NCBI GenBank assembly: GCA_902798105.1
Contig: CADBVG010000007.1
Location: forward strand, 42,857-97,944
Direction: 5' to 3'
DNA: 55,088 nucleotides
Source: an uncultured Eubacteriales bacterium
GTDB taxonomy: Bacteria > Bacillota > Clostridia > Christensenellales > Aristaeellaceae
In this document: piece after piece, positions 1-7,855 of the stretch
Position numbering within the stretch: the stretch's first letter is position 1
Layout of the letters: every line of letters begins with the position of its first letter
The notes under the pieces: model-generated
What the model was told of the DNA's origin: nothing
Databases searched by the model: none
Seen by the model: only the letters and a program-made list of their open reading frames with translations
Program-made: the position numbers and the translations under genes

Positions 1-174
1 GGCGCGATGCTGGGCCTGTACAGCCTTCACCCATCCGATTGGGCCCAGGTGCTGAAGCTGGCGCCGCTGGCGCTGATCGCCGTGGGCTGCGTGATCAACA
101 TGTGCCACCACCACGCCCTGCGCCGCAGGCGCGCACAGCGGCGTACCGCTGAAAAACCGGCAGCCAGATCGTAA
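1..174 (+). CDS. C-terminal end of a membrane protein (partial)
   Basis: The window opens inside an open frame that ends at TAA 172-174, leaving 57 residues. It shows one hydrophobic stretch (LKLAPLALIAVGCVINM) followed by a short basic cytoplasmic-looking tail (HHHALRRRRAQRR). This is what the last membrane helix of a polytopic protein looks like. The upstream part is missing, so no family can be named. Codon use and GC match the neighbours. The promoter of the next gene starts within a few bases of this stop codon, so the two genes need not be co-transcribed. Confidence 0.6.
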   Translation, partial: GAMLGLYSLHPSDWAQVLKLAPLALIAVGCVINMCHHHALRRRRAQRRTAEKPAARS

Positions 175-180
175 ATTCTA

Positions 181-209
181 TTGCATATTTTTAACAGACG
201 TGCTATAAT
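181..209 (+). promoter_or_regulatory. sigma-A-type promoter of the OPRT-like gene
   Basis: TTGCAT at 181-186, a 17-base spacer and a perfect TATAAT at 204-209. The predicted start near 216 leaves a leader of about 33 bases carrying the GAAGGAGG ribosome site. Confidence 0.75.
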
Positions 210-248
210 CATAGTCAGGTAAATCCATTGACGAAGGAGGATCACCAC

Positions 249-887
249 ATGTCCATGGAACGTCTGCAACATCCGGTATCCCGTGCTGACATACTGCTGA
301 ATGTCACCAAGGGCCATTTTGCCACCGGCCACAGCCACATCAACTATTACATCGACGTCACCGCCCAGAAATTCTGCCTCTCCGAGGCGCGGAAGGTGGC
401 GATCGCGCTGGCCAGGGAATACCGGGCGAGCACGCTGATCGACACCATACTGTGCCTGGACGGCACCGAGGTCATCGCCGCCTGCATGGCCAGCGAGATG
501 ACCAAGACCGGCTATATGAACATCAACCAGAACCAGGACATGAACGTTCTGACGCCGGAGCGCAGCGTGGGCAGCCAGCTGATCTTCCGGGAAAACACCG
601 CCCCGATGATCAACGGCAAGAACGTGCTGATCCTGATGGCCTCGGTGTCCACCGGCTACACCGCGAAATCCGCCATAGAGACCATCGCCTACTACGGCGG
701 CCGGGCCGTGGGTATCGCCAGCATATTCGCCACCGTGGACACCATCGGCGCGCTGCCTGTAACCAGCCTGTTCAACCCAAAGGACCTGCCCGATTACACC
801 ACCTCCGACGCCGCTGCCTGCCCCCTGTGCAAGGCCGGAAAGCGCCTGGACGCCATCGTAAACAGTTTCGGGTATTCCAAGCTTTAA
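249..887 (+). CDS. Orotate phosphoribosyltransferase-like protein with degenerate PRPP motif
   Basis: 212 residues. ATG 249 is chosen because GAAGGAGG lies just upstream at good spacing; an in-frame start 21 bases earlier would lie over that site. The fold signature is type I phosphoribosyltransferase: GHFATGHSHINYYID near the N-terminus, a central segment VLILMASVSTGYT in the place of the PRPP loop, and a C-terminal CPLCKAG pair of cysteines. In true OPRTs the PRPP loop begins with two acidic residues; here they are Met-Ala, and the Lys-rich catalytic loop is also not evident. From memory, this form is conserved in Clostridia and usually annotated as OPRT, so the protein may bind a nucleotide ligand rather than make OMP. 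The stop codon lies inside the repeat that begins at 884. Confidence 0.75.
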   Translation: MSMERLQHPVSRADILLNVTKGHFATGHSHINYYIDVTAQKFCLSEARKVAIALAREYRASTLIDTILCLDGTEVIAACMASEMTKTGYMNINQNQDMNVLTPERSVGSQLIFRENTAPMINGKNVLILMASVSTGYTAKSAIETIAYYGGRAVGIASIFATVDTIGALPVTSLFNPKDLPDYTTSDAAACPLCKAGKRLDAIVNSFGYSKL

Positions 888-1041
888 GGAAATACCGCAC
901 AATACGGCGGCACATCTGGCGGTGCCTTTTCCGACATCTGCTGCTTGCAGATTTCTCGATTTACCGCCAGTAAACCTTCGTTGCATCTGTCGAAAAATTC
1001 ACTCGCCAGCTGACCACCTTAATTGCGCGGTATTTCCTTAA
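884..1041. repeat. TTAA-ended MITE-like repeat, copy 1
   Basis: Begins TTAAGGAAATACCGC and ends with its exact inverse GCGGTATTTCCTTAA, 158 bases. The interior has a second inverted pair around a TTTACCGCCAGTAAA core and the phrases GGCGGTGCC and TGGCGAGTGAA seen in inverse or direct form in the other copies (1283, 13957, 41804, 54994). It has no coding capacity. It supplies the stop codon of the upstream gene. Confidence 0.85.
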
Positions 1042-1142
1042 ATCCCAGAATAGGATTTTCACGTTTTCCCGGAGAAAAGAAATGGCTCCCTCTGTCGTCT
1101 TTGACGCCCCGGCTCCCGCCAATTCCCCGGTCAGCTCTGACG

Positions 1143-1171
1143 GCCCCCTCTCCCACATCAGGAGAGGGGGC
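1143..1171. other. Hairpin in a gene-free stretch (1042-1282)
   Basis: Perfect 11-base stem GCCCCCTCTCC / GGAGAGGGGGC with a 7-base loop and no T-run. It is the only clear structure in the gene-free DNA between two repeat copies. An 87-codon frame here has no ribosome site and no recognisable content. Confidence 0.5.
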
Positions 1172-1282
1172 TAAGTGTGAGCCTTTCGGCCGTGAAAACA
1201 GTCTCTTTGGGCCTCTATCCAGGACGAAGGGAGGAGGCATTCCCCCTGCTTTCCGTGAAGAACCAAAAAAGGGAGCAGATTA

Positions 1283-1432
1283 TTAAGGAAATACCGCATA
1301 ATCGAGTGGTTCAGTAGCGGAGGGAATTACAGTCGATTGCGGACTGCAAAAATCGAAGGTTACCTGGCGGGTAATCGAGATTTTTGCAGGCAGCAAGCGG
1401 CTGAAATTCACCCGCTAATGGGCCGCGAGTTA
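1283..1432. repeat. Decayed copy of the TTAA-ended repeat
   Basis: Starts with the family end TTAAGGAAATACCGC followed by ATAATCGAGTGGT, as in the other copies. It retains the internal inverted arms CTGCAAAAATC / GATTTTTGCAG around a TACCTGGCGGGTA core. The right terminal repeat is not recognisable; the similarity fades at a TTAA near 1432. Read as an older, diverged member. Confidence 0.6.
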
Positions 1433-1440
1433 AACAGCTG

Positions 1441-1516
1441 TAGGGGCGCCGATGCGGCGCCCGCCAGGGTACGAAATGTACCGTTGTGCCTGGCGGGCGG
1501 CCCATCGGCGCCCCTA
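1441..1516. repeat. GC-rich long hairpin repeat
   Basis: TAGGGGCGCCGATG at 1441-1454 faces its exact inverse CATCGGCGCCCCTA at 1503-1516. Inside are GCCCGCCAGG / CCTGGCGGGC arms and a GTAC-GAAAT-GTAC centre. It resembles the shorter GTAGCGGCGGC hairpins elsewhere in the window. It lies beyond the 3' end of the antiporter gene; the remaining bases up to 1568 show nothing else convincing. Confidence 0.7.
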
Positions 1517-1568
1517 CGATTGTATATCCGTATATCTATACTTTTTGGGACAGCCCCTTCCTTTTGGC

Positions 1569-3200
1569 TTACGCCTGCTTCTCCTCGGAGGAACTGCCCA
1601 GAATCTTGCGCAGCAGCACCAGCGCGCACAGCATCAGCGCAATGGCAAAGGGCAGCGCGATCAGGGCGTTGGGCACAAGGCCTGCAAAGATGTAGGCGAA
1701 GAAGCTGACGCCTGCCGTCGTCATGGCGTAGGGCAGCTGGGTGGATACATGGGTCACGTGGTCGCACTGGGCGCCCGCGCTGGCCATGATGGTGGTATCG
1801 GAAATCGGCGAGCAGTGGTCGCCGCAGACCGCGCCGGCCATGCAGGCGCTGACGCAGACCACACCCAGCGGGTCGGTCAGCGGGAACACGCTCAGGGTGA
1901 TGGGAATCAATATGCCGAAGGTGCCCCACGACGTGCCTGTGGAGAAGGACAGGAAGCATGCGATCAGGAACACGATGGCCGGCAGGAAGCTCTGCAGGCC
2001 CTGCTTGGAGTTGTTCACCAGGTTGGCAACAAATTCCTTGGCGCCCAGGCTGTCGGTCATGCCCTTCAGGCTCCAGGCGAAGGTCAACACCAATATCGCG
2101 GGAACCATGCTCTTAAAGCCCTCGGGGATGCTCTCGGCGATCTGCTTGAAGGTCAGGACCTTGCGCATCAGGTAATAGACCACGGTGATGACCAGCGTCA
2201 CGGCGGAGCCCAGCATCAGGCCCACAGAGGCGTCGGAGTTGGAGAAGGCGTCGATAAAGCCCTCGCCGGCAAAGAAGCCGCCAGAGTAGATCATGCCGAT
2301 GACACAGGAGATGATCAGTACCACGATGGGCAGCACCAGGTCCAGTACCCGGCCGTTGGCGTTCGCCTGCTCGTTGGCGGCCTCGGACAGGTTCTTCATG
2401 CCCGAGAAGATGTCGCCATTCTCCTTGGCATTCTTCTCGTGCCTGGCCATCGGGCCGTACTCCAGTCCGGTCAGCGCCAGGAATACCATCATCACGATGG
2501 TCAGCAGCGCGTAAAAATTAAAGGGAATGGCCTTGATGAAGAGGGACAGGCCGTTGCCCTCGGACACGTAGGATGATACCGCCGCCGCCCAGGAGCTGAC
2601 CGGGGCGATGATGCACACCGGGGCCGCCGTGGCGTCGATCAGGTAAGCCAGCTTGGCCCGGGAGATGTTGCTCTTGTCCGTGACAGGTCGCATGACAGAG
2701 CCCACCGTCAGGCAGTTGAAATAGTCGTCGATGAAGATCAGCACGCCCAGGGCGATGGTGGCCAGCTGGGCGCCGGCGCGGCTCTTGATGTGCTCGGAAG
2801 CCCAGCGCCCGAAGGCTGCGGAGCCGCCCGCCTTGTTCATCAGCATGACCATGATGCCCAGGATGACCAGGAAAACCAGTATGCCGACATTGTAGGCATC
2901 CGCCAGCGAGGCCACGATGCCGTCGTTGAAGGCGTGGGTCAGCGTTCCTTCAAAGTTGAAGTTGGAATACAGCATGCCGCCGACGATGATGCCGACAAAC
3001 AGCGAGGAGTAGACCTCCTTCGTGATCAGCGCCAGACCGATGGCGATGATCGGGGGCAGCAGGGACCAGAAGGTCTGGTAGAAGCGGGACGTCACCTCGG
3101 CGGCGGCGTCGGTTTCGCCCTCCGCCAGCGCCAGCACCCCCAGGCCCAGCGTCAGCAGCAGCCCGATCAGCGGTATTATCAGGAGCCTGTGTCTTTTCAT
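1569..3200 (-). CDS. NhaC-family Na+/H+ antiporter
   Basis: 543 residues with about a dozen hydrophobic helices. The first helix is followed by a short polar segment (AEGETDAAAEVTS), then FWSLLPPIIAIGLALITKEVYSSLFVGIIVGG, typical of the NhaC ion-transporter superfamily. Conserved-looking stretches follow: SVMRPVTDKSNISRAKLAYLID, APVSSWAAAVS and FSTGTSWGTFGILIP. The family exchanges cytoplasmic Na+ (sometimes a small organic ion) for protons or a related metabolite. The start is set by GGGGAGGAA a few bases upstream of ATG 3200. The gene appears monocistronic, with its own promoter and a striking pair of palindromes in the leader, suggesting control. The exact substrate cannot be read from the sequence. 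Confidence 0.88.
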   Translation of the reverse strand: MKRHRLLIIPLIGLLLTLGLGVLALAEGETDAAAEVTSRFYQTFWSLLPPIIAIGLALITKEVYSSLFVGIIVGGMLYSNFNFEGTLTHAFNDGIVASLADAYNVGILVFLVILGIMVMLMNKAGGSAAFGRWASEHIKSRAGAQLATIALGVLIFIDDYFNCLTVGSVMRPVTDKSNISRAKLAYLIDATAAPVCIIAPVSSWAAAVSSYVSEGNGLSLFIKAIPFNFYALLTIVMMVFLALTGLEYGPMARHEKNAKENGDIFSGMKNLSEAANEQANANGRVLDLVLPIVVLIISCVIGMIYSGGFFAGEGFIDAFSNSDASVGLMLGSAVTLVITVVYYLMRKVLTFKQIAESIPEGFKSMVPAILVLTFAWSLKGMTDSLGAKEFVANLVNNSKQGLQSFLPAIVFLIACFLSFSTGTSWGTFGILIPITLSVFPLTDPLGVVCVSACMAGAVCGDHCSPISDTTIMASAGAQCDHVTHVSTQLPYAMTTAGVSFFAYIFAGLVPNALIALPFAIALMLCALVLLRKILGSSSEEKQA

Positions 3201-3222
3201 TGGTAATTCCTCCCCAAAAATA

Positions 3223-3248
3223 GCATAGCTATGCGCTATGCGCGCATA
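3223..3248 (-). promoter_or_regulatory. Twin palindromes in the antiporter leader (possible operator)
   Basis: Two perfect 12-base palindromes, GCATAGCTATGC (3223-3234) and TATGCGCGCATA (3237-3248), sit immediately downstream of the -10 box and upstream of the ribosome site. They cover the predicted transcription start. They could bind a dimeric repressor or fold in the mRNA. Confidence 0.5.
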
Positions 3249-3253
3249 ACTAT

Positions 3254-3282
3254 AATCTACCGTATTACTTTGCTAAAGTCAA
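3254..3282 (-). promoter_or_regulatory. Putative promoter of the NhaC-type gene
   Basis: Read on the minus strand: TTGACT (3282-3277), 17 bases, TAGATT (3259-3254). Five of six and four of six matches to the sigma-A consensus. Confidence 0.5.
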
Positions 3283-3419
3283 GCCTTTCTCACACTTTTT
3301 TCTCCTATCGCGTCGTGATTTGACCTTTTCTTAACCTGAATGGCCTGCACGCCTTCGTAGAAAATGACACCTCCTCATGGTGCAAACCCCAAAACAAACC
3401 GTTTTCCTTCGATTTTGGC

Positions 3420-3448
3420 TTGCCTGAATACGAAGATTGTGTTATACT
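3420..3448 (+). promoter_or_regulatory. Promoter of glgA
   Basis: TTGCCT at 3420-3425, 17 bases, TATACT at 3443-3448. The leader to the ATG is about 30 bases. Confidence 0.65.
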
Positions 3449-3484
3449 TGTACCAGAGGAATTAACATGTAAAGGAGAATGCCT

Positions 3485-4966
3485 ATGTCTGACAACACTC
3501 AGGCGCGCAAAATCGCCTTCATTGGCTCGGAATGCTACCCCTTTGTAAAGACCGGCGGACTCGGCGACGTAATGTATGCCCTGCCCCGGGCGCTGACCCC
3601 GCTGGGCTGCGAGGTGCGGGTATTCCTGCCCAACTACGCCTGTATCCCTCCAAAGTACAAGGACCAGATGCTCTATCGCGGCAACTTCATGATGGACCTG
3701 TGCTCCGACGGCCGCCAATTCTATGTGGGCATCATGGAGCTGGTGATGGACGGCGTAATCTACGACTTCATCGACAACCGGGAATTCTTCGACTGGGGCA
3801 ACCCCTACACCGGCCTGTGGGAGGATATTCCCAAGTACTGCTACTTCTCCAAAGCGGTGCTGGCAGTGATGAACTACATGGAGTGGATCCCCGACGTGAT
3901 CCACTGCCACGACTGGCAGGCGAGCCTGGTGCCGCTATACCTGCGCACCCGCTTCGACGGCACGCCCGTGGGCAGCGCCAAGAGCATCGTGACCATCCAC
4001 AACCTGCGCTTCCAGGGCATCTGCGGCATCGAACACCTGAAGTACTGGACCGGCCTGCCGGACTACCTGTTCGACTATCCGGTGCTGAAGCAGAACGAGA
4101 ACGAAGCCAATATGTTCAAGGGCGGCCTGGCCTACGCTGACAAAATCACCACCGTCAGCGAGACCTACGCCGAGGAGATTCAGACCTCCTTCTACGGCGA
4201 GGGGCTCAACGGCCACCTGTACTATCACCGCCCGAAGCTGAAGGGCATCGTCAACGGCATTGATGTGCAGCTTTGGAACAGCGCCACCGACAAGCTGCTG
4301 GCCGCTGATTACGATTACGACAGCGTACTGGAGAAGAAGATCGAAAACAAGCGGGCGCTCCAGGAGCAGCTGGGCCTGGAGCAGGACGATGGCCAGTTCG
4401 TGATCGGCCTGATCTCCCGCCTGACCGACCAGAAGGGTCTGGACCTGGTGAACGCCGTATTCCCGGAGATGCTGGACGAGCATACCCAGGTGGTCATTCT
4501 GGGCACCGGCGACCCCCGCTACGAGGGTGCGTTCCGCTACTACGAGGGCGAGAACAAAGGCCGCGTTTGCGCCTACATCTCCTACAACGAAAGCCTTGCC
4601 CACCTGATCTACGCCGGCGCCGACGCCCTGCTGGTGCCCAGCCTGTTCGAGCCCTGTGGGCTGACCCAGCTGATTGCCATGCGCTACGGCACCGTGCCCA
4701 TCGTGCGCGAGACCGGCGGCCTGAAGGACACCGTGCAGCCCTACAACGAGGAAACCAACGAGGGCAACGGCTTCACCTTCGACTGGTACCAGGCCGACCT
4801 GCTGCTGGATGCCATCCGGCGCGCCAAGGCCCTGTACTTTGAAGACCGCAGCCGCTGGAACGACATGGTTCAGCGGGACATGGCCAAGGATGTCTCCTGG
4901 GAGAATTCCGCCCGGAAGTATCTGGCACTGTACGAGGAGCTTACCCCGGAGGAAGCGGCGGAATAA
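3485..4966 (+). CDS. glgA: Glycogen synthase (ADP-glucose type, GT5)
   Basis: 493 residues, normal for the family. It transfers glucose from ADP-glucose to the non-reducing end of an alpha-1,4-glucan. The KTGGLGD motif that binds the ADP-glucose phosphate is at residues 22-28, ECYPF precedes it, and the C-terminal lobe has LFEPCGLTQLIAMRYGTVPIV with the conserved catalytic-site glutamate, then ETGGLKDTV. ATG 3485 is preferred over ATG 3479: AGGAG at 3473-3477 is seven bases from 3485 but only one base from 3479. It stands alone between its own promoter and a strong terminator; no glgB, glgC or glgP is in the window. Confidence 0.96.
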   Translation: MSDNTQARKIAFIGSECYPFVKTGGLGDVMYALPRALTPLGCEVRVFLPNYACIPPKYKDQMLYRGNFMMDLCSDGRQFYVGIMELVMDGVIYDFIDNREFFDWGNPYTGLWEDIPKYCYFSKAVLAVMNYMEWIPDVIHCHDWQASLVPLYLRTRFDGTPVGSAKSIVTIHNLRFQGICGIEHLKYWTGLPDYLFDYPVLKQNENEANMFKGGLAYADKITTVSETYAEEIQTSFYGEGLNGHLYYHRPKLKGIVNGIDVQLWNSATDKLLAADYDYDSVLEKKIENKRALQEQLGLEQDDGQFVIGLISRLTDQKGLDLVNAVFPEMLDEHTQVVILGTGDPRYEGAFRYYEGENKGRVCAYISYNESLAHLIYAGADALLVPSLFEPCGLTQLIAMRYGTVPIVRETGGLKDTVQPYNEETNEGNGFTFDWYQADLLLDAIRRAKALYFEDRSRWNDMVQRDMAKDVSWENSARKYLALYEELTPEEAAE

Positions 4967-4980
4967 CAGGTAGTCTATAA

Positions 4981-5021
4981 ATGAAAACCCGAAGGAGCTT
5001 GGTACTCCTTCGGGTTTTCAT
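4981..5021 (+). terminator. Strong intrinsic terminator after glgA
   Basis: ATGAAAACCCGAAGGAG and CTCCTTCGGGTTTTCAT form a 17-base perfect stem with a 7-base loop; the T-run is part of the right arm. The symmetrical A/T flanks would let it work in both directions. Confidence 0.9.
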
Positions 5022-5061
5022 TACTCTGCACACTTTGTATGGGTATTTTTTGTTTTAGCCC

Positions 5062-5090
5062 TTGCATTTGTTGTCATAATGCTCTATAAT
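5062..5090 (+). promoter_or_regulatory. Promoter of the liv operon
   Basis: TTGCAT at 5062-5067, 17 bases, perfect TATAAT at 5085-5090. The leader of about 80 bases contains GAACCCG (5109) and CGGGTTC (5144), able to pair around the middle of the leader. Confidence 0.75.
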
Positions 5091-5175
5091 AGTGGCACAA
5101 TTAATATTGAACCCGACGAAACAGCGTATTTTTGCCGCATTTCCGGGTTCCCACAGTGACGGGGAGGATGATAAT

Positions 5176-6039
5176 TTGAGCATTTTCCTGCAAGCCTGCG
5201 TGAACGGCCTGTTGATCGGGGGCTTCTATTCCCTGATGGGCATGGGCCAGAACGTCATCTTCGGCGTGATGAAGATCGTCAACTTCTGTCACGGTGAGAT
5301 GCTGATGGTCGGCATGTACCTGACGCTGCTTCTGTCCACGCACCTGGGGCTCGACCCTTATGCCTGCGTTCCGCTGGTGGCAATACTGATGTTCCTGCTG
5401 GGCGCGCTGATCCAACACACGCTGATCACCCCCTCCCTGCGCACCAACAGCTTCACGAACCTGTTGTTTTTGACCGTGGGCCTGGGCATGCTGCTTTCAA
5501 ACCTGGCGCTTGTGCTGTTCGGGTCGGAGTATCGCACCATCCCCACCTCCTATTCCCAGACCTATATCTCTCTCGGGCCGGTCAATCTGTCGCTGCCGCG
5601 GCTGATCAGCTTCGGGGTTTTGATCGTCATATCCATCGCGCTGTTCGCGTTCCTGAAATACACCACCACCGGCAAGCAGATCCGCGCCGTGTCCCAAAAT
5701 CCCGTGGGCGCCGAAGTGGTGGGCATCAACGCCAAGCGCATTTACATACTCACCTACGGCCTGGGCACTGCCCTGGCAGGCGTTGCCGGCTCGCTGCTCA
5801 CCGGCTTCTATACCATCTTCCCCACCGCTGGCGCATCCTTTGGCTTCCGCGCGCTGATCGTTGTGGTTGTGGGCGGCCTGGGCTCCATTCCCGGCGCGTT
5901 CTTCGCGGGCATCTTCCTGGGCATCCTTGAAACCATGGTGGCCCTGTTTATCAGCCCCTCTTACAGCGACCTGATCGTTTTCGTCACGTTCATCGTGATA
6001 CTGGTCGTGCGACAGATGATTATCCTCAGGAGGAAGTAA
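5176..6039 (+). CDS. livH: Branched-chain amino acid ABC transporter permease LivH
   Basis: 287 residues, standard for LivH. One of the two inner-membrane subunits that form the translocation path. It shows eight or so hydrophobic helices, the N-terminal QACVNGLLIGGFYSLMGMGQNVIFGVMKIVNFCHGEM signature and the C-terminal GGLGSIPGAFFAGIFLGILE loop that contacts the ATPase. The TTG at 5176 is taken as the start: GGGGAGGA lies eight bases upstream and the hydrophobic N-terminus begins right after. The ATG at 5092 lies almost on the -10 box of the promoter and would precede transcription. First gene of livH-M-G-F, with only two bases to livM. Confidence 0.94.
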   Translation: MSIFLQACVNGLLIGGFYSLMGMGQNVIFGVMKIVNFCHGEMLMVGMYLTLLLSTHLGLDPYACVPLVAILMFLLGALIQHTLITPSLRTNSFTNLLFLTVGLGMLLSNLALVLFGSEYRTIPTSYSQTYISLGPVNLSLPRLISFGVLIVISIALFAFLKYTTTGKQIRAVSQNPVGAEVVGINAKRIYILTYGLGTALAGVAGSLLTGFYTIFPTAGASFGFRALIVVVVGGLGSIPGAFFAGIFLGILETMVALFISPSYSDLIVFVTFIVILVVRQMIILRRK

Positions 6040-6041
6040 CG

Positions 6042-7103
6042 ATGAACAAAAATGTGAAAGCGGTTCGCGCGTATCGCAGAAATCTGTCCATCGCGCTGGG
6101 GCTGATCCTGTTGGTGTTTATATTGATCCCGATCATCGTAAAATCACCGTATGTGCTGAACGTATTCGTACTGGTCTTCTACATGTCCACGCTGTCCATG
6201 GCCTGGAACCTGCTTGGCGGCATGACCGGCCAGAATTCCCTGGGCCACGCGGCCTATATGGGCCTTGGCGCCTACGCCTCTTGCCTGCTGATCACCAAGA
6301 CCGGCGCAAATCCCTGGCTCTCCGCCATCTTCGCGATGGTCGTCGTGGGCCTGGTGGCCGGCGTGATCTTCTACCCATGCTTCATACTCCGGGGCCCCTA
6401 CTTCACGCTGGTGTCCATCGCCTTCGGCGAGGCCATGCGCCAGTTCATCATCAATTCCAGCTTCTTCGGCCGGGCCAGCGGCGTGGGCCTGCCCTTCGGC
6501 AAGGATTCCTGGCTTGACTTCCGGTTCATGAGCAAGGTGCCCTACTACTACGTGGGATTGGTGATGGTGCTGGCCATCTACCTGTTGATGAAAAAGATCG
6601 AGCGTTCCCGCATGGGCTACGCGCTGCGCACCATTCGTGAGGACGAGGACGCCGCCGCGGCCATCGGCATCAACCCCACGAAGTACAAGATCATGGCCGT
6701 GGTGGTTTCCGCCATGGTGGCGGCGCTGGTGGGATTCTTCTACGCCAGCTACATCCGCTACATCGACCCGGAGCTGATGGTGCAGGCCAAGAGCACCGAG
6801 TCGGTGCTGCCGGCCGTCGTCGGCGGCGCGGCCTATGTGGAAGGCCCGCTGGTAGGCGGCCTGATCATGATCCCGCTGTCCGAATTCCTGCGCGCCAACT
6901 TCAGCGCCATATTGCCCGGCATCAATATGCTGATGTACGCGGTGGTGCTGCTGACCGTCATCCGCTTCCGCCCTACGGGCATCCTGGGCTGGTATATGCA
7001 CAGCAAGGCGAAGGAATTCGTCGATGTCAAGCTGTTGAAGAAACCGCCCGTCGAAGTTTTCGAAGCTGTTGAGATGGAAAAGAACCGCGGGAAGGAGGGC
7101 TAA
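6042..7103 (+). CDS. livM: Branched-chain amino acid ABC transporter permease LivM
   Basis: 353 residues. Second membrane subunit, recognised by MSTLSMAWNLLGGMTGQNSLGHAAYMGLGAYASCLL near the N-terminus and by GGAAYVEGPLVGGLIMIPLSEFLR near the C-terminus. The middle has RSRMGYALRTIREDEDAAAAIGINPTKYK, the cytoplasmic EAA-like loop for ATPase contact. It ends in a charged tail of about 30 residues. The AGGAGG ribosome site overlaps the end of livH, and livG starts two bases after the stop, so translation is probably coupled. Confidence 0.94.
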   Translation: MNKNVKAVRAYRRNLSIALGLILLVFILIPIIVKSPYVLNVFVLVFYMSTLSMAWNLLGGMTGQNSLGHAAYMGLGAYASCLLITKTGANPWLSAIFAMVVVGLVAGVIFYPCFILRGPYFTLVSIAFGEAMRQFIINSSFFGRASGVGLPFGKDSWLDFRFMSKVPYYYVGLVMVLAIYLLMKKIERSRMGYALRTIREDEDAAAAIGINPTKYKIMAVVVSAMVAALVGFFYASYIRYIDPELMVQAKSTESVLPAVVGGAAYVEGPLVGGLIMIPLSEFLRANFSAILPGINMLMYAVVLLTVIRFRPTGILGWYMHSKAKEFVDVKLLKKPPVEVFEAVEMEKNRGKEG

Positions 7104-7105
7104 AC

Positions 7106-7855
7106 ATGGCGAACACACCGATTATCGAAGTGCAGCACATCACCAAGCGCTTCAAGGGCCTGACCGCAGTGAAGGATGTGTCCTTCTCCATCCGCGAAGG
7201 CGGCATCACCGGCATGATCGGCCCCAACGGCGCGGGCAAATCCACGACCTTCAACATGATCTGCGGCTACTATCCCCCCACCGAGGGCAAGATCTTCTTC
7301 CGCGGTCAGGACATCACCGACAAGCGGGCCCACGAATACACGAATATGAAAATCGCCCGCACGTTCCAGATCATGAAGCCCCTGAAGAACCTGAGCGTGC
7401 TCGAAAACGTGGTGGCCAGCTGCTACTTCGGCCACGCCGCCGCGAAAAACGAGCGCCAGGCCCGGGAACGGGCCATGGACATACTGCAATTCACCGGCCT
7501 GTACGAAAAGCGACATATCCTCTCCAAGGACATGGGCACCCCCGACCAAAAGCGCCTGGAGATGGCCCGTGCCCTGGCCACGAAGCCGGAGCTGCTTTTC
7601 CTGGACGAGAACATGGCGGGCCTGAACCCCGCCGAGACCGAGGCCGCCATCGAGCTGATCCGCCAGATCAACCGCTCCGGTGTGACGATCTTCCTGATCG
7701 AGCACATCATGCAGGCGGTGGTGAGCCTCTGTGAGAGCGTCATCGTGCTGCACCACGGCGAGAAGATCGCCGAGGGCACACCCGAGCAGGTCATGAACGA
7801 CCCCTACGTCATGGAGGTCTATCTGGGTACGAAGGGAGGCACCGCCCATGCTTAA
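7106..7855 (+). CDS. livG: ABC transporter ATP-binding protein LivG
   Basis: 249 residues. Walker A GPNGAGKST, Walker B ELLFLDENMAGLNP and the H-loop histidine in LIEHIMQAV are present. The signature position reads MGTPDQKRLEMARALA: the usual LS[Y/G]GxQ start is replaced by MGTPDQ, a visible departure from the canonical LSYGQQ of LivG proteins. In Walker B the catalytic glutamate is present (DE), followed by Asn-Met where most have Pro. Ribosome site GGGAAGGAGG. Its last eight bases overlap livF. Confidence 0.92.
   Translation: MANTPIIEVQHITKRFKGLTAVKDVSFSIREGGITGMIGPNGAGKSTTFNMICGYYPPTEGKIFFRGQDITDKRAHEYTNMKIARTFQIMKPLKNLSVLENVVASCYFGHAAAKNERQARERAMDILQFTGLYEKRHILSKDMGTPDQKRLEMARALATKPELLFLDENMAGLNPAETEAAIELIRQINRSGVTIFLIEHIMQAVVSLCESVIVLHHGEKIAEGTPEQVMNDPYVMEVYLGTKGGTAHA

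Noticed and set aside
27-986. 319-codon minus-strand frame over the OPRT-like gene
   Set aside because: Antisense shadow of a gene with a clear promoter and ribosome site; low-complexity composition and no family content.
1023-1286. 87-codon plus-strand frame (LTAPSPTSGEG-like)
   Set aside because: Lies between two repeat copies, no ribosome site, and the sequence is of the type produced by dispersed repeats.
5091-5175. Riboswitch or amino-acid attenuator in the liv leader
   Set aside because: Only one short GAACCCG/CGGGTTC pair and no leader peptide or terminator stem could be found.
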